In this document: in pieces, positions 24,123 through 32,766 of the stretch
Numbering within the stretch: position 1 is the stretch's first letter
Layout: each line of letters opens with the position of its first letter
Program-made: the position numbers and the translations under genes
Source of the DNA: Arthrobacter sp. StoSoilB20
Lineage (GTDB): Bacteria > Actinomycetota > Actinomycetes > Actinomycetales > Micrococcaceae
NCBI RefSeq assembly: GCF_019977295.1
Contig: NZ_AP024651.1
Location: forward strand, 4,092,001 to 4,156,000
Reading direction: 5' to 3'
DNA length: 64,000 nucleotides
Notes under the pieces: generated by a model
Databases searched by the model: none
Told to the model about the DNA's origin: nothing
The model's input: the letters and a program-made list of their open reading frames with translations, nothing else

Positions 24123-24314
24123 TCACGAGCACGCCACCTCACCCGAGCGCACGAAGGACGCGCTCTTTGAAAGCCCGCTCTTGAAAAAGGTGCCCCGGCG
24201 GAGTTTTTGCGCACGCCGACGCCGCAGCTTTCGGGCGTTTTCGGCGGCCCAAACCCCAAGCCAGGCCGATGCATGGGTCCGCTAGACTGCAAACCAACTC
24301 TAGGGGGAGAGAAA

Positions 24315-24530
24315 ATGACACAGGACATCAGCAGCAAAAAGACGCCGACCTTGACGTTCCTGGGGGTGCAGGAACTCGGGTGGACCTTGGGGCTCATCGC
24401 CTTGATCATCAACGCCACAGAGCATGGCCTGGACTGGATCTGGGTGGGCCTGCTGGCCTGTTGGCAAGCGTCCATAGTGTGGGGATTCGTCAAGTTCCGG
24501 CAGGTCAGCAAGGCAACGCCCAAGACGTAG
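24315..24530 (+). CDS. small hypothetical membrane protein
   Basis: A 71-residue protein with two hydrophobic stretches (LGWTLGLIALIINATEHGL and WIWVGLLACWQASIVWGF) and a basic C-terminal end. I do not recognise the family. The ATG at 24315 follows a strong AGGGGGAGAG ribosome site. A TAGACT -10-like element lies about 30 bases upstream. It is alone between two hairpin-bearing gaps. Confidence 0.72.
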   Translation: MTQDISSKKTPTLTFLGVQELGWTLGLIALIINATEHGLDWIWVGLLACWQASIVWGFVKFRQVSKATPKT

Positions 24531-24555
24531 GGCACCGAAATCGCCGGAAACGCGG

Positions 24556-24604
24556 CGAGGTCGCCGGAACGCAACGGCGATTCTGCAGCGTTCCGGCGAC
24601 CTCG
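24556..24604. terminator. perfect 17-bp hairpin between convergent genes (D2)
   Basis: CGAGGTCGCCGGAACGC (24556-24572) and its exact reverse complement (24588-24604) form a perfect 17-bp stem around a 15-base loop, between the ends of two convergent genes. There is no T-run on either strand, so it may be a bidirectional intrinsic-like terminator or a 3' stabiliser. The arm word GAGGTCGCCGGAA is shared with hairpin D1. Confidence 0.8.
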
Positions 24605-24616
24605 GCAACGAGTGGC

Positions 24617-25465
24617 TTACGCGTCGGCGAATTCCTCGGACTCTTCAAACTCCACAGCCGCGATGATCTCCTTGGTCTCCGGGTGGATCATGAAGGCCTC
24701 CTCGTCGTCCTCGATCATGAGGTAGTCGCCGTGGTCGGTGGAGAAGTGCCAGGCGAGGGTCTTGACGCCGTCGTGCTCGTAGTTGGGGTCGCCCATGGTG
24801 ATCTTCTCGAGGGCGTAGCCGGCAACGTCGCACAGTTCGCGGATGATGACCTCGAACTCGGGGGCGTTGGCCAGGGCTTCTTCTTCGGCTTCGGCCTGGC
24901 GCTCTGCGAGGTCCGGCACCAAGGCAACGCGCCCGGCGATGTGCGCTTCGATCTCCTCGTCGGTCAGGACCAGCAGTTCGGACTGGTCGCGGAGGTACGC
25001 GGCGTTGAGGTCGATGATGTCCTCTTCCTCCAGCAGTGACTCGAACTCGCCGTCGAGCTCGTCCAAGGCCGCCACTGAAGCAGGCGGGGTTTCGGACTCG
25101 TCCAGTTCTCCGTCGAGGTAGGCCTCTGCTTCATCCTCGGTCAGGGCGTCGAAAGCGGACGCGGTGCGGTTGAAGAGGTCCAGATGGCGTGTGGCGCCCA
25201 TGCTTTCCAGGCCGGCGCGGACGTAGGAGTCCACCTCTTCACGTTCCGGTGCCGTGAAGACGTACTGGGCGAAGCCGCCGGACAGTGCCTGCGTCAGGTA
25301 GAAGTCCACAAAGAAGCTGTTGAGCGCTGCGGGTGCGATTTCGTCGCTGTTGAGGAGCTCCTGGTACATCAGGTTCACGACGTTGACGTTGGAATCCACT
25401 ACATCCGCGTTGCCGGCTTCGAAGCTGGTCTTGTTCAGGACGACGGGGTACTCGTTGGTAGTCAT
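24617..25465 (-). CDS. highly acidic DMP19/DUF4375-like protein
   Basis: A 282-residue soluble protein with a strong negative charge (runs such as LLEEEDIIDLN, DEDE-type segments and EFEESEEFADA). Residues about 30-110 match the layout of the DMP19-like DUF4375 domain: VNLMYQELLNSDEIAPAA, then LSGGFAQYVF in the position of the 'NGGFxQYF' signature, then AGLESMGATRHLDLFNRT. DMP19 of Neisseria is a DNA mimic that binds a repressor; whether this longer actinobacterial protein does the same is unknown. The C-terminal half is acidic and I do not recognise it. The gene is monocistronic, divergent from the SNF2 helicase gene. Confidence 0.75.
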   Translation of the reverse strand: MTTNEYPVVLNKTSFEAGNADVVDSNVNVVNLMYQELLNSDEIAPAALNSFFVDFYLTQALSGGFAQYVFTAPEREEVDSYVRAGLESMGATRHLDLFNRTASAFDALTEDEAEAYLDGELDESETPPASVAALDELDGEFESLLEEEDIIDLNAAYLRDQSELLVLTDEEIEAHIAGRVALVPDLAERQAEAEEEALANAPEFEVIIRELCDVAGYALEKITMGDPNYEHDGVKTLAWHFSTDHGDYLMIEDDEEAFMIHPETKEIIAAVEFEESEEFADA

Positions 25466-25630
25466 GGGAAATCCTCACTGCTGAAAGCTGGTGGTGCTCC
25501 GGACACTTTCAACGTACGCGCGGGAGCGTCGCGGCAATCGAGGTTGAGGTGAACGGAGGGCGAAGTTTGGGAGCCGTTTTCTGCTGACTAAGATTGAACA
25601 GATAACCTCCTGCCGAAAGTAGCCCGACGC

Positions 25631-28600
25631 ATGCCGTCCCACACAGACGAAAACTGGGAACTGGCCATTCAGACTCCTGCCATTAACGACCGCTCCCTGG
25701 CGGCCGGACTGGCCTATGCCATGGGCAGCCGCGTGAGCGGAATTTCTTTTGATTCGGCCACGGGTCTTCTGCTCGGCAAGGTCCGGGGTACGGGTCCGCA
25801 GCCGTATTCGACGTCGGCCAAACTGGTCCGTAAGCCCAGCGGCTGGAGCTGCACCGTGGGGATCTGCAGCTGCCCTGTCCGCAAGGACTGCAAGCATGTA
25901 GCCGCCCTGCTGTTTACTGCCGAGGACCACCCCAGCATCCGGGCACAGCTCCTCTCGCAGGCTCCTGGTATCCAAACCTCCCGCGCTGGTTCGGGGCAGC
26001 AGGGCAGCGCCGCCCGTCCCGCCTGGGAACAAGCCCTCAACAGGTTGATCACCAAGCCCGGGACGGCGCCCAGTGCCGCCGGCATCCCGCTTGCACTTCA
26101 GTTCGAGGTGGAAGAGCCTGCGGCCCACTTCTCCTACACAGGCCGCCGGGACCCCATGCGCAGCGTCCGCCAGCTCAAGGCCCGCCCGGTCATGATGGGC
26201 GCCAAGGGCAAATGGATCCGCGGCGACGTCTCCTGGAACAACCTCAGCTACGTCAGCTTCCGCCGGGAGTTCAACGAAGTCCACGTCGAATGGCTTCAGA
26301 CTTTCCTCGCCGCCCATGGATCCAGCAACGGCCGCCAGCAACCATCCGGTGCCATGTGGCTGAGCCTGAACGACTTCGCTGCCAAGAATCTTTGGACCCT
26401 CCTCGCCGACGCCACCAAAGCCGGCATCCCACTCATTCACTCCGCTGGCAGCGAGCCTGTCCGCGTGGAGTCCCAACCCGCCGTCGTCGGACTGAGTTTG
26501 GCGCGTCTGGACGCGGCACCGGACAGCACAGCGGAAGCGCCCGACGGCGGACTGCAGCTTGCGCCGTCCGTCACCGTGGACGGGGAATCCGTGGATCCCG
26601 GATCCGTGGGCTTCCTGGGCAAACCGGCCAACGGTATCTTCTTCACGCATTCGGGGGAAACCCTGCCCGGCGTGCCACAGCAAAAGAACCTGATCACCTT
26701 GGCGCCGATCGAGGGTGGCATCACTGACGAGCTCCTGGAGTTCGTCATGGACGGCCAAACCCTGCAGATTCCTGCCGAGGATGAGAGCCGCTTCCTGACC
26801 TCGTTTTACCCCAAACTGCGACAGTCCACGCCGGTCCAGGCCGCGGACGAATCCGTGGAGCTGCCTACCCTGGCCGTCCCTACGCTGTCCCTGCTGGCCA
26901 ATTACGGCAACGACCACAAGGTCCGGCTGCACTGGGAGTGGCATTACAAGTCCGGCACGCTGGTCACGGCGCAACCGCTGTGGCGGCACCCGGACGATCG
27001 AGGCTACCGGGACGACGCTGAGGAAGCCCGCATCCTGGAGTCGCTCGGACGGCCGTGGGATGTGGTGTCCGCACTGGCCGAGTCGGCAACCGGTGGCTGG
27101 GGTGCGCCCCGTATCGCTGCCTCCGCCGAGCTCAGCGGCTTGGACACACTGGCCTTCACCGAGGAGGTTCTCCCGGCACTGCGGGAACTGCCCGACCTCG
27201 TAGTTGAAACATCCGGTGACATCGCAGATTACCGCGAGGCAGCAGAAGCACCCGTGGTGTCCATTTCCACCAAGGAGACGGCCAGTGGCGACTGGTTCGA
27301 CCTCGGAATCGTGATCACGCTCGAAGGCGAACCGGTGTCCTTCGCGGCGGTGTTCTCGGCGCTTGCGGCCGGAATGAGCCGCATGCTGCTGCCCAGCGGC
27401 GCTTACTTCTCGCTGGACCTGCCGGAGCTGCACCAGCTCCGCGCACTGATCGACGAAGCCCGTTCGCTGCAGGACAACCCGGACAACAAGGACGGCACCC
27501 TGCAGATCAGCCGATTCCAGGCCGGGCTCTGGGACGAGCTGGCGCAGCTCGGGATTGTGGACGAACAGGCCGCCGCCTGGCGTGAAGCCGTGGGTGGATT
27601 GCTCGACGACGGCGTGACCGGACTTCCGCTCCCGGCCGGACTTAACGCTGAGCTGCGTCCGTATCAGCTGGAGGGATTCAACTGGCTCAGCTTCCTCTAC
27701 AAGCACAGCCTCGGCGGTGTTCTTGCGGACGATATGGGCCTTGGTAAGACCGTTCAGGCCATTGCGCTGATTTGTGCGGCAAAGGATCTGGCTGCCTCGA
27801 CTGCTGCTGCCGCGCAGGGCGACGCTGTCGAGGTAACTCCACGCGCTCCCTTCCTGGTGGTGGCGCCCACCAGCGTGGTGAGCAACTGGGCCTTGGAAGC
27901 ACAGCGATTCGCTCCTGGCCTGGTGGTGCGGACCGTCAGTGAAACCTTCGCCAAGAGCGGCCTGTCCCCTGTGGAAGCGTTGGCGGGTGCCGACGTCGTG
28001 ATCACCTCCTATGCCCTGTTCCGCATTGACTACGATGCCTACGCCTCCTTCCAGTGGGCGGGGCTGATGCTGGACGAGGCCCAGTTCGTCAAGAACCACC
28101 AGTCCAAGGCGTACCAGTGCGCGCGGAAGCTGCCGGCCCGTTTCAAGCTGGCCATCACGGGCACGCCGCTGGAGAACAACCTCATGGAGTTCTGGGCGCT
28201 GACCTCAATCGTGGCGCCGGGGCTGTTCCCCAGCCCCAAACGGTTCGCCGAGAACTACCAAAAGCCGGTGGAAAAGAACGGCGACTCCGCGCAACTGGGC
28301 AAGCTCCGGCGTCGTGTCCGTCCGCTGATGATGCGCCGCACCAAAGAGCAGGTCATCAAGGACCTGCCGCCCAAGCAGGAGCAGATCCTGGAAGTGGTGC
28401 TCAACCCGCGGCACCAGAAGGTCTACCAGACGCACCTGCAGCGGGAACGGCAGAAGATCCTGGGCTTGATCGATGACGTGAACAAGAACCGCTTCACTAT
28501 TTTCCAGTCGCTGACGTTGCTGCGGCAGCTCAGCCTGGATGCGTCGTTGGTGGATTCCTCATTGTCCGGAGTGCGCTCCTCCAAGCTCGACGTGTTGTTT

Positions 28601-29083
28601 GAGCAACTGGAGGATGTCATTTCCGAGGGCCACCGGACACTGATCTTCAGCCAGTTCACGGGATTCCTTGGGAAAGTCCGCGAACGCCTGGACGAAGAGG
28701 GCGTGGAGTATTGCTACCTCGATGGCAGCACCAGGAACCGCGGCGATGTGGTCAGCGAATTCAAAAACGGGTCCGCTCCGGTGTTCCTGATCTCGCTGAA
28801 GGCCGGCGGCTTCGGGCTCAACCTGACCGAAGCCGACTACGTATTCCTGCTGGATCCCTGGTGGAACCCCGCGTCCGAAGCCCAGGCCGTGGACCGCACG
28901 CACCGTATTGGGCAGGCCAGGAACGTGATGGTCTACCGGCTGGTGGCAAAGGACACCATCGAGGAAAAGGTCATGGCGTTGAAGGCCAAGAAGTCACAGC
29001 TGTTCGCGGACGTAATGGAAGGCGACGCCCTGGCCGGTGGCTCGTTGACGGCGGACGACCTGGCGGCGCTGTTCGCGGAGTGA
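25631..29083 (+). CDS. SWIM-zinc-finger SNF2-family helicase
   Basis: A 1150-residue Swi2/Snf2 ATPase. An N-terminal SWIM zinc finger is complete: Cys79, Cys81, Cys87, His89 (CSCPVRKDCKHV). A central region of about 500 residues is the bacterial SNF2-associated domain. The ATPase core has LADDMGLGKTVQ (Lys706 in motif I), the Walker B variant DEAQ (815-818), TGTPLENNLMEFW (III), and in the second RecA domain SLKAGGFGLNLTEADYVFLLDPWWNP (V) and DRTHRIGQ (VI). Such proteins translocate on double-stranded DNA and may serve repair or transcription-complex recycling (RapA-like). It is a single gene with no defence-system neighbour. Confidence 0.94.
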   Translation: MPSHTDENWELAIQTPAINDRSLAAGLAYAMGSRVSGISFDSATGLLLGKVRGTGPQPYSTSAKLVRKPSGWSCTVGICSCPVRKDCKHVAALLFTAEDHPSIRAQLLSQAPGIQTSRAGSGQQGSAARPAWEQALNRLITKPGTAPSAAGIPLALQFEVEEPAAHFSYTGRRDPMRSVRQLKARPVMMGAKGKWIRGDVSWNNLSYVSFRREFNEVHVEWLQTFLAAHGSSNGRQQPSGAMWLSLNDFAAKNLWTLLADATKAGIPLIHSAGSEPVRVESQPAVVGLSLARLDAAPDSTAEAPDGGLQLAPSVTVDGESVDPGSVGFLGKPANGIFFTHSGETLPGVPQQKNLITLAPIEGGITDELLEFVMDGQTLQIPAEDESRFLTSFYPKLRQSTPVQAADESVELPTLAVPTLSLLANYGNDHKVRLHWEWHYKSGTLVTAQPLWRHPDDRGYRDDAEEARILESLGRPWDVVSALAESATGGWGAPRIAASAELSGLDTLAFTEEVLPALRELPDLVVETSGDIADYREAAEAPVVSISTKETASGDWFDLGIVITLEGEPVSFAAVFSALAAGMSRMLLPSGAYFSLDLPELHQLRALIDEARSLQDNPDNKDGTLQISRFQAGLWDELAQLGIVDEQAAAWREAVGGLLDDGVTGLPLPAGLNAELRPYQLEGFNWLSFLYKHSLGGVLADDMGLGKTVQAIALICAAKDLAASTAAAAQGDAVEVTPRAPFLVVAPTSVVSNWALEAQRFAPGLVVRTVSETFAKSGLSPVEALAGADVVITSYALFRIDYDAYASFQWAGLMLDEAQFVKNHQSKAYQCARKLPARFKLAITGTPLENNLMEFWALTSIVAPGLFPSPKRFAENYQKPVEKNGDSAQLGKLRRRVRPLMMRRTKEQVIKDLPPKQEQILEVVLNPRHQKVYQTHLQRERQKILGLIDDVNKNRFTIFQSLTLLRQLSLDASLVDSSLSGVRSSKLDVLFEQLEDVISEGHRTLIFSQFTGFLGKVRERLDEEGVEYCYLDGSTRNRGDVVSEFKNGSAPVFLISLKAGGFGLNLTEADYVFLLDPWWNPASEAQAVDRTHRIGQARNVMVYRLVAKDTIEEKVMALKAKKSQLFADVMEGDALAGGSLTADDLAALFAE

Positions 29084-29107
29084 CCTCCCAAAACAGCGGG
29101 AGCTGGT

Positions 29108-29848
29108 TCAGTCGGCTCGTGTGGAAGCTGACTGAATGATCTTGGCAAGGTCCCGGGGGCGGCTCCACATGGGCCAATGCCCCGTGGGAAGGTCAATAAC
29201 GTCCAGATTCCCGACGCTTGCGACTTCGGCAAACATGGCATGGCCTGCGTGGGCCAACTCCAGCACCTGCGCGCCAGGAATCGAGCAGCACACCATGGTG
29301 GTCCTGACCTGGCGACGGGCTTCATTCATGAGCTCGACGGGCTGACGAAGCACGGGGCCAGGCTCGGGAACGGCCCGGGCACGAAAACGCTCGAGGACTT
29401 CCGTGCTCAGGCCTTCCAGACTTGCCTGCTGTGCGAGGACTTCGAAGGACGGCAGTGGAAGCTCGTCCACGTCTTCCGGGAGATTCGGGGCGAAGACGCT
29501 CCCTGTCGCCAGCGGGCCTGAGTCGACCCACACCACCCGATGAACAAGTTCCGGGTGTCGGTCCAGGACAAGGCTGGCAGGGGCGTTCGCCCCACTGTGA
29601 GCCGCGATGGTAGCGGGCCGGTCTTCGGTAACCCCAAGTCGGGCAAAGGTGTCCAGGACCGCTGCAGCTTGGTCGTCCAAGGTCTTTGTCGCCCGCTCAG
29701 GATCGTCCCCATCGAGACCAGGGAGCGTCACAGCAACTGCGTGTGAGTGGTCGCTTTGCAGGTGTTCAAGGACTTCATCCCATGCCCAGGCACCCAGCCA
29801 GTGGCCGGCGATGAGGATGATGTCCGGACTGCTTGTAGAAGTTGTCAT
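29108..29848 (-). CDS. alpha/beta hydrolase
   Basis: A 246-residue alpha/beta-hydrolase-fold protein. The oxyanion region is LIAGHWLGAWAWDEV; the nucleophile elbow is AAHSGANAP, a Ser in an A-x-S-x-G setting; and TGHWPMWSRP near the C-terminus carries the catalytic His. The layout is that of methyl-esterase/hydroxynitrile-lyase-like hydrolases; the substrate is unknown. It is divergent from a WYL-domain regulator with 73 bases between starts and is the obvious candidate target of that regulator. Confidence 0.87.
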   Translation of the reverse strand: MTTSTSSPDIILIAGHWLGAWAWDEVLEHLQSDHSHAVAVTLPGLDGDDPERATKTLDDQAAAVLDTFARLGVTEDRPATIAAHSGANAPASLVLDRHPELVHRVVWVDSGPLATGSVFAPNLPEDVDELPLPSFEVLAQQASLEGLSTEVLERFRARAVPEPGPVLRQPVELMNEARRQVRTTMVCCSIPGAQVLELAHAGHAMFAEVASVGNLDVIDLPTGHWPMWSRPRDLAKIIQSASTRAD

Positions 29849-29880
29849 GCCACTACCCTCGCAGGCGTTACGGACAAGGG

Positions 29881-29899
29881 TGTGTCACTATTTGTGTCA
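29881..29899. promoter_or_regulatory. TGTGTCA direct repeat, candidate operator
   Basis: TGTGTCA occurs at 29881-29887 and 29893-29899, starting 12 bp apart, midway between the divergent hydrolase and WYL-regulator genes. Spacing of about one helical turn suits a dimeric regulator. No other evidence. Confidence 0.4.
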
Positions 29900-29921
29900 T
29901 GAATTTGATGCGGACTGGAAG

Positions 29922-30620
29922 TTGAAACGCACAGAACGCCTCCATGCGCTCTCTGAGATGCTGCGCCGCAGCGGAGCGCGCGGGGTGTCCGCCGAGCGGT
30001 TGGCGGGAGAGTTCGCGGTATCCGTGCGAACAGTCAAGAGGGATCTCGATGCGCTGGAGAGCAGCGGTGCGCCCGTATGGTCGCGCCCAGGACCCGGGGG
30101 TGGTTACGGGTTGGCCGCTGGCGCTTCCCTGCCGCCTGTCAGCCTGTCCCCAGCCCAGGCCGTAGCGCTAATGGCAGCCGTATCCGCTGCATCCGACGCA
30201 CCTTATGCCGATTTGGCAGCAGCCGGGATCCGGAAGATCGTGGATGTCCTCGATCCCAAGACCCGGGCAAGAGCCGACGAACTGGCTGGCCGCGTCTGGG
30301 TGAACACGGCTCCCGCCTCTTCGCGTACCATCAGGTCGGCTCTGGAGGAGGCGATGTCCGAGCAACGTGTCATCCGCATGCGCTACACATCGGGAGATGG
30401 GAGCACCACCATCCGCGACGTCGAACCCGTACTGTTCGCCTCAACGAACGGCCAGTGGTACTTGGTTGGATGGTGTCGACTCCGCGACGCCATGCGGTGG
30501 TTCATCGTGTCCCGCATCGAGCGGGCCAGCGTCACCAAGACGGCTTGCAGCGGCCACACCATCCACGAGGTCGGGGAACCTCCAGCGAACGCCAGGCCTG
30601 TGCACTCCCGGGGCGCGTGA
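29922..30620 (+). CDS. YafY-type HTH/WYL-domain transcriptional regulator
   Basis: A protein of about 232 residues. The N-terminal DeoR-like HTH reads RTERLHALSEMLRRSG...VSAERLAGEFAVSVRTVKRDLDALE followed by a wing (RPGPGGGYGL), and the C-terminal WYL domain has the motif QWYLVGWCRLRDAMRWF. WYL domains sense nucleic-acid-like or other ligands. The frame is open far upstream, but the protein should begin near LKRTERL; I take the TTG at 29922, although GGAAG abuts it directly and the true start could be slightly upstream. It is divergent from the alpha/beta hydrolase gene. Confidence 0.8.
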   Translation: MKRTERLHALSEMLRRSGARGVSAERLAGEFAVSVRTVKRDLDALESSGAPVWSRPGPGGGYGLAAGASLPPVSLSPAQAVALMAAVSAASDAPYADLAAAGIRKIVDVLDPKTRARADELAGRVWVNTAPASSRTIRSALEEAMSEQRVIRMRYTSGDGSTTIRDVEPVLFASTNGQWYLVGWCRLRDAMRWFIVSRIERASVTKTACSGHTIHEVGEPPANARPVHSRGA

Positions 30621-30648
30621 GTCGCTCACTCAACCTCGCAGCCCAGAC

Positions 30649-31821
30649 TCAGTCGTCCAGCCGAACCCCCCGGAGCAACAGCATGGTTCCGCCCACGGCA
30701 ACAGCTGACGCCAGGAACACCCCCGCCGCACCGAGACCCACCGCCACCACGCCGATGGCACTCGGCAGGACCACTTGGCCCACCCTGTTTCCGGCCAGCC
30801 TCAAGGCCAGTGCGCGCCCGCGTTGGCCTTCCGGTGCTTGGGCGGAGAGCCAGGACATGGTCAATGGTTGGCCGATTCCCAAGCCCAGGCCGAGGAACGC
30901 CATGACGATGAAGAGCAGCCATTCGGGCATCGGAATCGCTGCCACGCCAAGGGCAGCTGTGGAAATGGCCAGGCTGGTGATGAGCAGTTTCATCCGGCCC
31001 AGCCGACGGGACACACTGCCGAGTCCGAGCCGGGAAACCATGGAGAACACGGCCCGGACGGTCAGCATGAGGCCCACGGTGGCCGCGGTCAGGCCCCTTT
31101 CCGCACCCAATGCCGGCAGGTAGACGACGGTCAGGTCCACCACTGCAAGGACGGTAGCGCTGGTTGCCAAGGCCCGGACTACGCCAGGTGTCCTGAGGAG
31201 CGCAGCCGCACTGCCTTTGGGACCTCCCTTGGGAGCGCGGCGGCCTCGACTGACCTTCGAGGAGATCACGAAAGTGGTCAGGAACATCAGCAGGCTCATG
31301 GCCGTGGCGAGCAGGAAGATCGCGCCGGTGTCAGGGCGCACGGATGCACCGCCCACAATGGAAATTGCCAGCGGGCCCAAGGCTTGACCCAGCGAAGCGG
31401 CGAACGTCAGGTATCCAAAGGCAGAGTCCAAGCGCGTCGACGCAGCGTTGTTCGCCACCACTGCCTGCTGCCCCACCACGCAGGCCAGCTGGCCCGCGCC
31501 AAGAAGCGCCGTTCCAGCTACAAGCGCCGGAACCGAACTCCCCCAAAACAGCAGGAACGCAGAACAACCAAGAACGACGGCGGCCCCGATCGCCATGAGC
31601 CTGCGCTCACCGAGGCGGTCCACCAGTCCGCCGATGGGCAGGGCCAACAGCAGGGGAAATACGGCGTAGCTTGCGGCAAGGAGGCCAAGGGCGAACCCGG
31701 GAACATCCAATTCCAGTGCGCGGTAGGTAGTGGCCGGGCGGACCAGGAAAGTGACAGCCTGGATGAGGGCCGAGTGGATCAGGAGTGCAGTGGACGAACG
31801 CCGTCCAAGTTCCCCGATCAT
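30649..31821 (-). CDS. MFS transporter
   Basis: A 390-residue twelve-segment MFS protein of the drug/sugar efflux type. Helix 2-3 loop: GGLVDRLGERRLMAIG (motif A); second-half counterpart SVSRRLGRMKLLI. No substrate can be read from it. Its ATG overlaps the stop of the GntR gene by four bases (ATGA), so it is translated with that regulator and is probably controlled through the palindromic operator ahead of gntR. It converges on the WYL-regulator gene with 28 bases between stops. Confidence 0.88.
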   Translation of the reverse strand: MIGELGRRSSTALLIHSALIQAVTFLVRPATTYRALELDVPGFALGLLAASYAVFPLLLALPIGGLVDRLGERRLMAIGAAVVLGCSAFLLFWGSSVPALVAGTALLGAGQLACVVGQQAVVANNAASTRLDSAFGYLTFAASLGQALGPLAISIVGGASVRPDTGAIFLLATAMSLLMFLTTFVISSKVSRGRRAPKGGPKGSAAALLRTPGVVRALATSATVLAVVDLTVVYLPALGAERGLTAATVGLMLTVRAVFSMVSRLGLGSVSRRLGRMKLLITSLAISTAALGVAAIPMPEWLLFIVMAFLGLGLGIGQPLTMSWLSAQAPEGQRGRALALRLAGNRVGQVVLPSAIGVVAVGLGAAGVFLASAVAVGGTMLLLRGVRLDD

Positions 31822-32480
31822 TCGACCACGAGTCCGGAGCCCGTGATGACCCGCAGCGTCTCATCCCGTGCGCCGATGACGTGGTCGAAGGCCACCTTGG
31901 CGGCCTTCTCCGCATCCTTTGAGGCGATGGCTTCAACCAGGAGCCGGTGGTTCTCGAGTGCCTCATCCCGGCGTTCCGAGGCCTTGTTGGTGAAGTACCG
32001 GTACCGTTCAACCTGGCTGGCAATCTGCTGATGGAAGCGCTGTGCCCAGGAATTCCCGGCAATCCTGGCAATGGCCGAATGCAGGGCAACCCCGTATTTC
32101 ATGGCTTCGTCAGGGAACTCCACCATGGCAGCATTGCGGGCCAGGATTCCCCGCAGTTCCTCAAGGTCCGCAGGGGTGGCGTTGGCGCAGGCCTCCCTGG
32201 CCATCAGGGATTCCAAAGCGGCCCGGACGTCGTACAGCTCTGAGATCACCTTCTCATCCAGGGCGGGCACCACGACTCCCCCGGTTGCCTGCTGTTCGAG
32301 CAGGCTCTCGGAAATCAGGCGCCGGATGGCTTCCCGGAGCGGAGTGCGGCTCACCTGCAACTCGGACGCCATCGCGGGTTCGTAGAGACGCTCGCCCGGC
32401 TTGAGTTCCAAGCTGAGAATCCTGCGCTTCAGCTCGCCGTAGACGAGATGTGCCCCTGTGTTCCGTGGTTGTTCTGCCAT
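31818..32480 (-). CDS. GntR-family regulator, FadR subfamily
   Basis: A 220-residue regulator. The N-terminal winged HTH (YGELKRRILSLELKPGERLYEP and SRTPLREAIRRLISESLL) is classic GntR. The all-helical C-terminal FCD domain holds metal-binding positions, with VRAALESLMAREA, GVALHSAIARIAGN and FDHVIGARDETL. The frame is open to 33050, but ATG 32480, preceded by AAGGCGG, gives the normal length. It forms an operon with the MFS gene and has a perfect 7-4-7 operator 25 bases upstream of its start, indicating autorepression. The effector is probably a small organic acid. Confidence 0.92.
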   Translation of the reverse strand: MAEQPRNTGAHLVYGELKRRILSLELKPGERLYEPAMASELQVSRTPLREAIRRLISESLLEQQATGGVVVPALDEKVISELYDVRAALESLMAREACANATPADLEELRGILARNAAMVEFPDEAMKYGVALHSAIARIAGNSWAQRFHQQIASQVERYRYFTNKASERRDEALENHRLLVEAIASKDAEKAAKVAFDHVIGARDETLRVITGSGLVVE

Positions 32481-32504
32481 GCCGTACCGCCTTGCAAAGT
32501 GTAC

Positions 32505-32522
32505 TTGTATACATCTATACAA
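32505..32522. promoter_or_regulatory. GntR operator (TTGTATA-N4-TATACAA)
   Basis: A perfect inverted repeat TTGTATA-CATC-TATACAA lies 25 bases upstream of the gntR start codon, resembling FadR-subfamily operators. It also sits at the left end of the region shared with the divergent GH30 gene, though about 245 bases from that start. Confidence 0.82.
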
Positions 32523-32549
32523 CCAGCGCCCAACCTTCAAGCGCAACAG

Positions 32550-32618
32550 AAGCAACGGGGGGTCACCTGTGGCCCCTTCAAGCGGCTCAAAGGGGCCATA
32601 AATGACCCCGCGTTGCTT
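32550..32618. repeat. 29-bp-arm imperfect palindrome in the gntR/GH30 divergent region
   Basis: The arm 32550-32578 pairs with 32590-32618: AAGCAACG, GGGGTCA and TGGCCCCTT match their complements exactly, interrupted by one mismatch and a symmetric 4-base internal loop, with an 11-base apical loop. It lies between divergent genes, so it is not an ordinary terminator; it could be a leader-RNA hairpin, a cruciform or the remnant of a mobile palindrome. Confidence 0.75.
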
Positions 32619-32766
32619 GAATGCGTGTGACCGGTTCTGATTGACCACGAGCGAGCGTGTTCGAGTGCCTTGTTGCAACCCAGAGAGCCTCATAGTCTCG
32701 GCTTGCCCGGCCCTTCCATGAAGCCAGGCAAAGCACCCAATGACACCCCGACGATGAGGTCCACCC

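Noticed and set aside
25475..28099. 874-residue open frame on the minus strand
   Set aside because: It is antisense to the SNF2 helicase gene, whose motifs are unmistakable; the antisense translation has no recognisable domain.
25631..29083. Phage-defence system (SNF2 helicases occur in DISARM and others)
   Set aside because: No methyltransferase, DUF1998, PLD-nuclease or other partner gene is adjacent; the neighbours are a lone acidic protein and a hydrolase/regulator pair.
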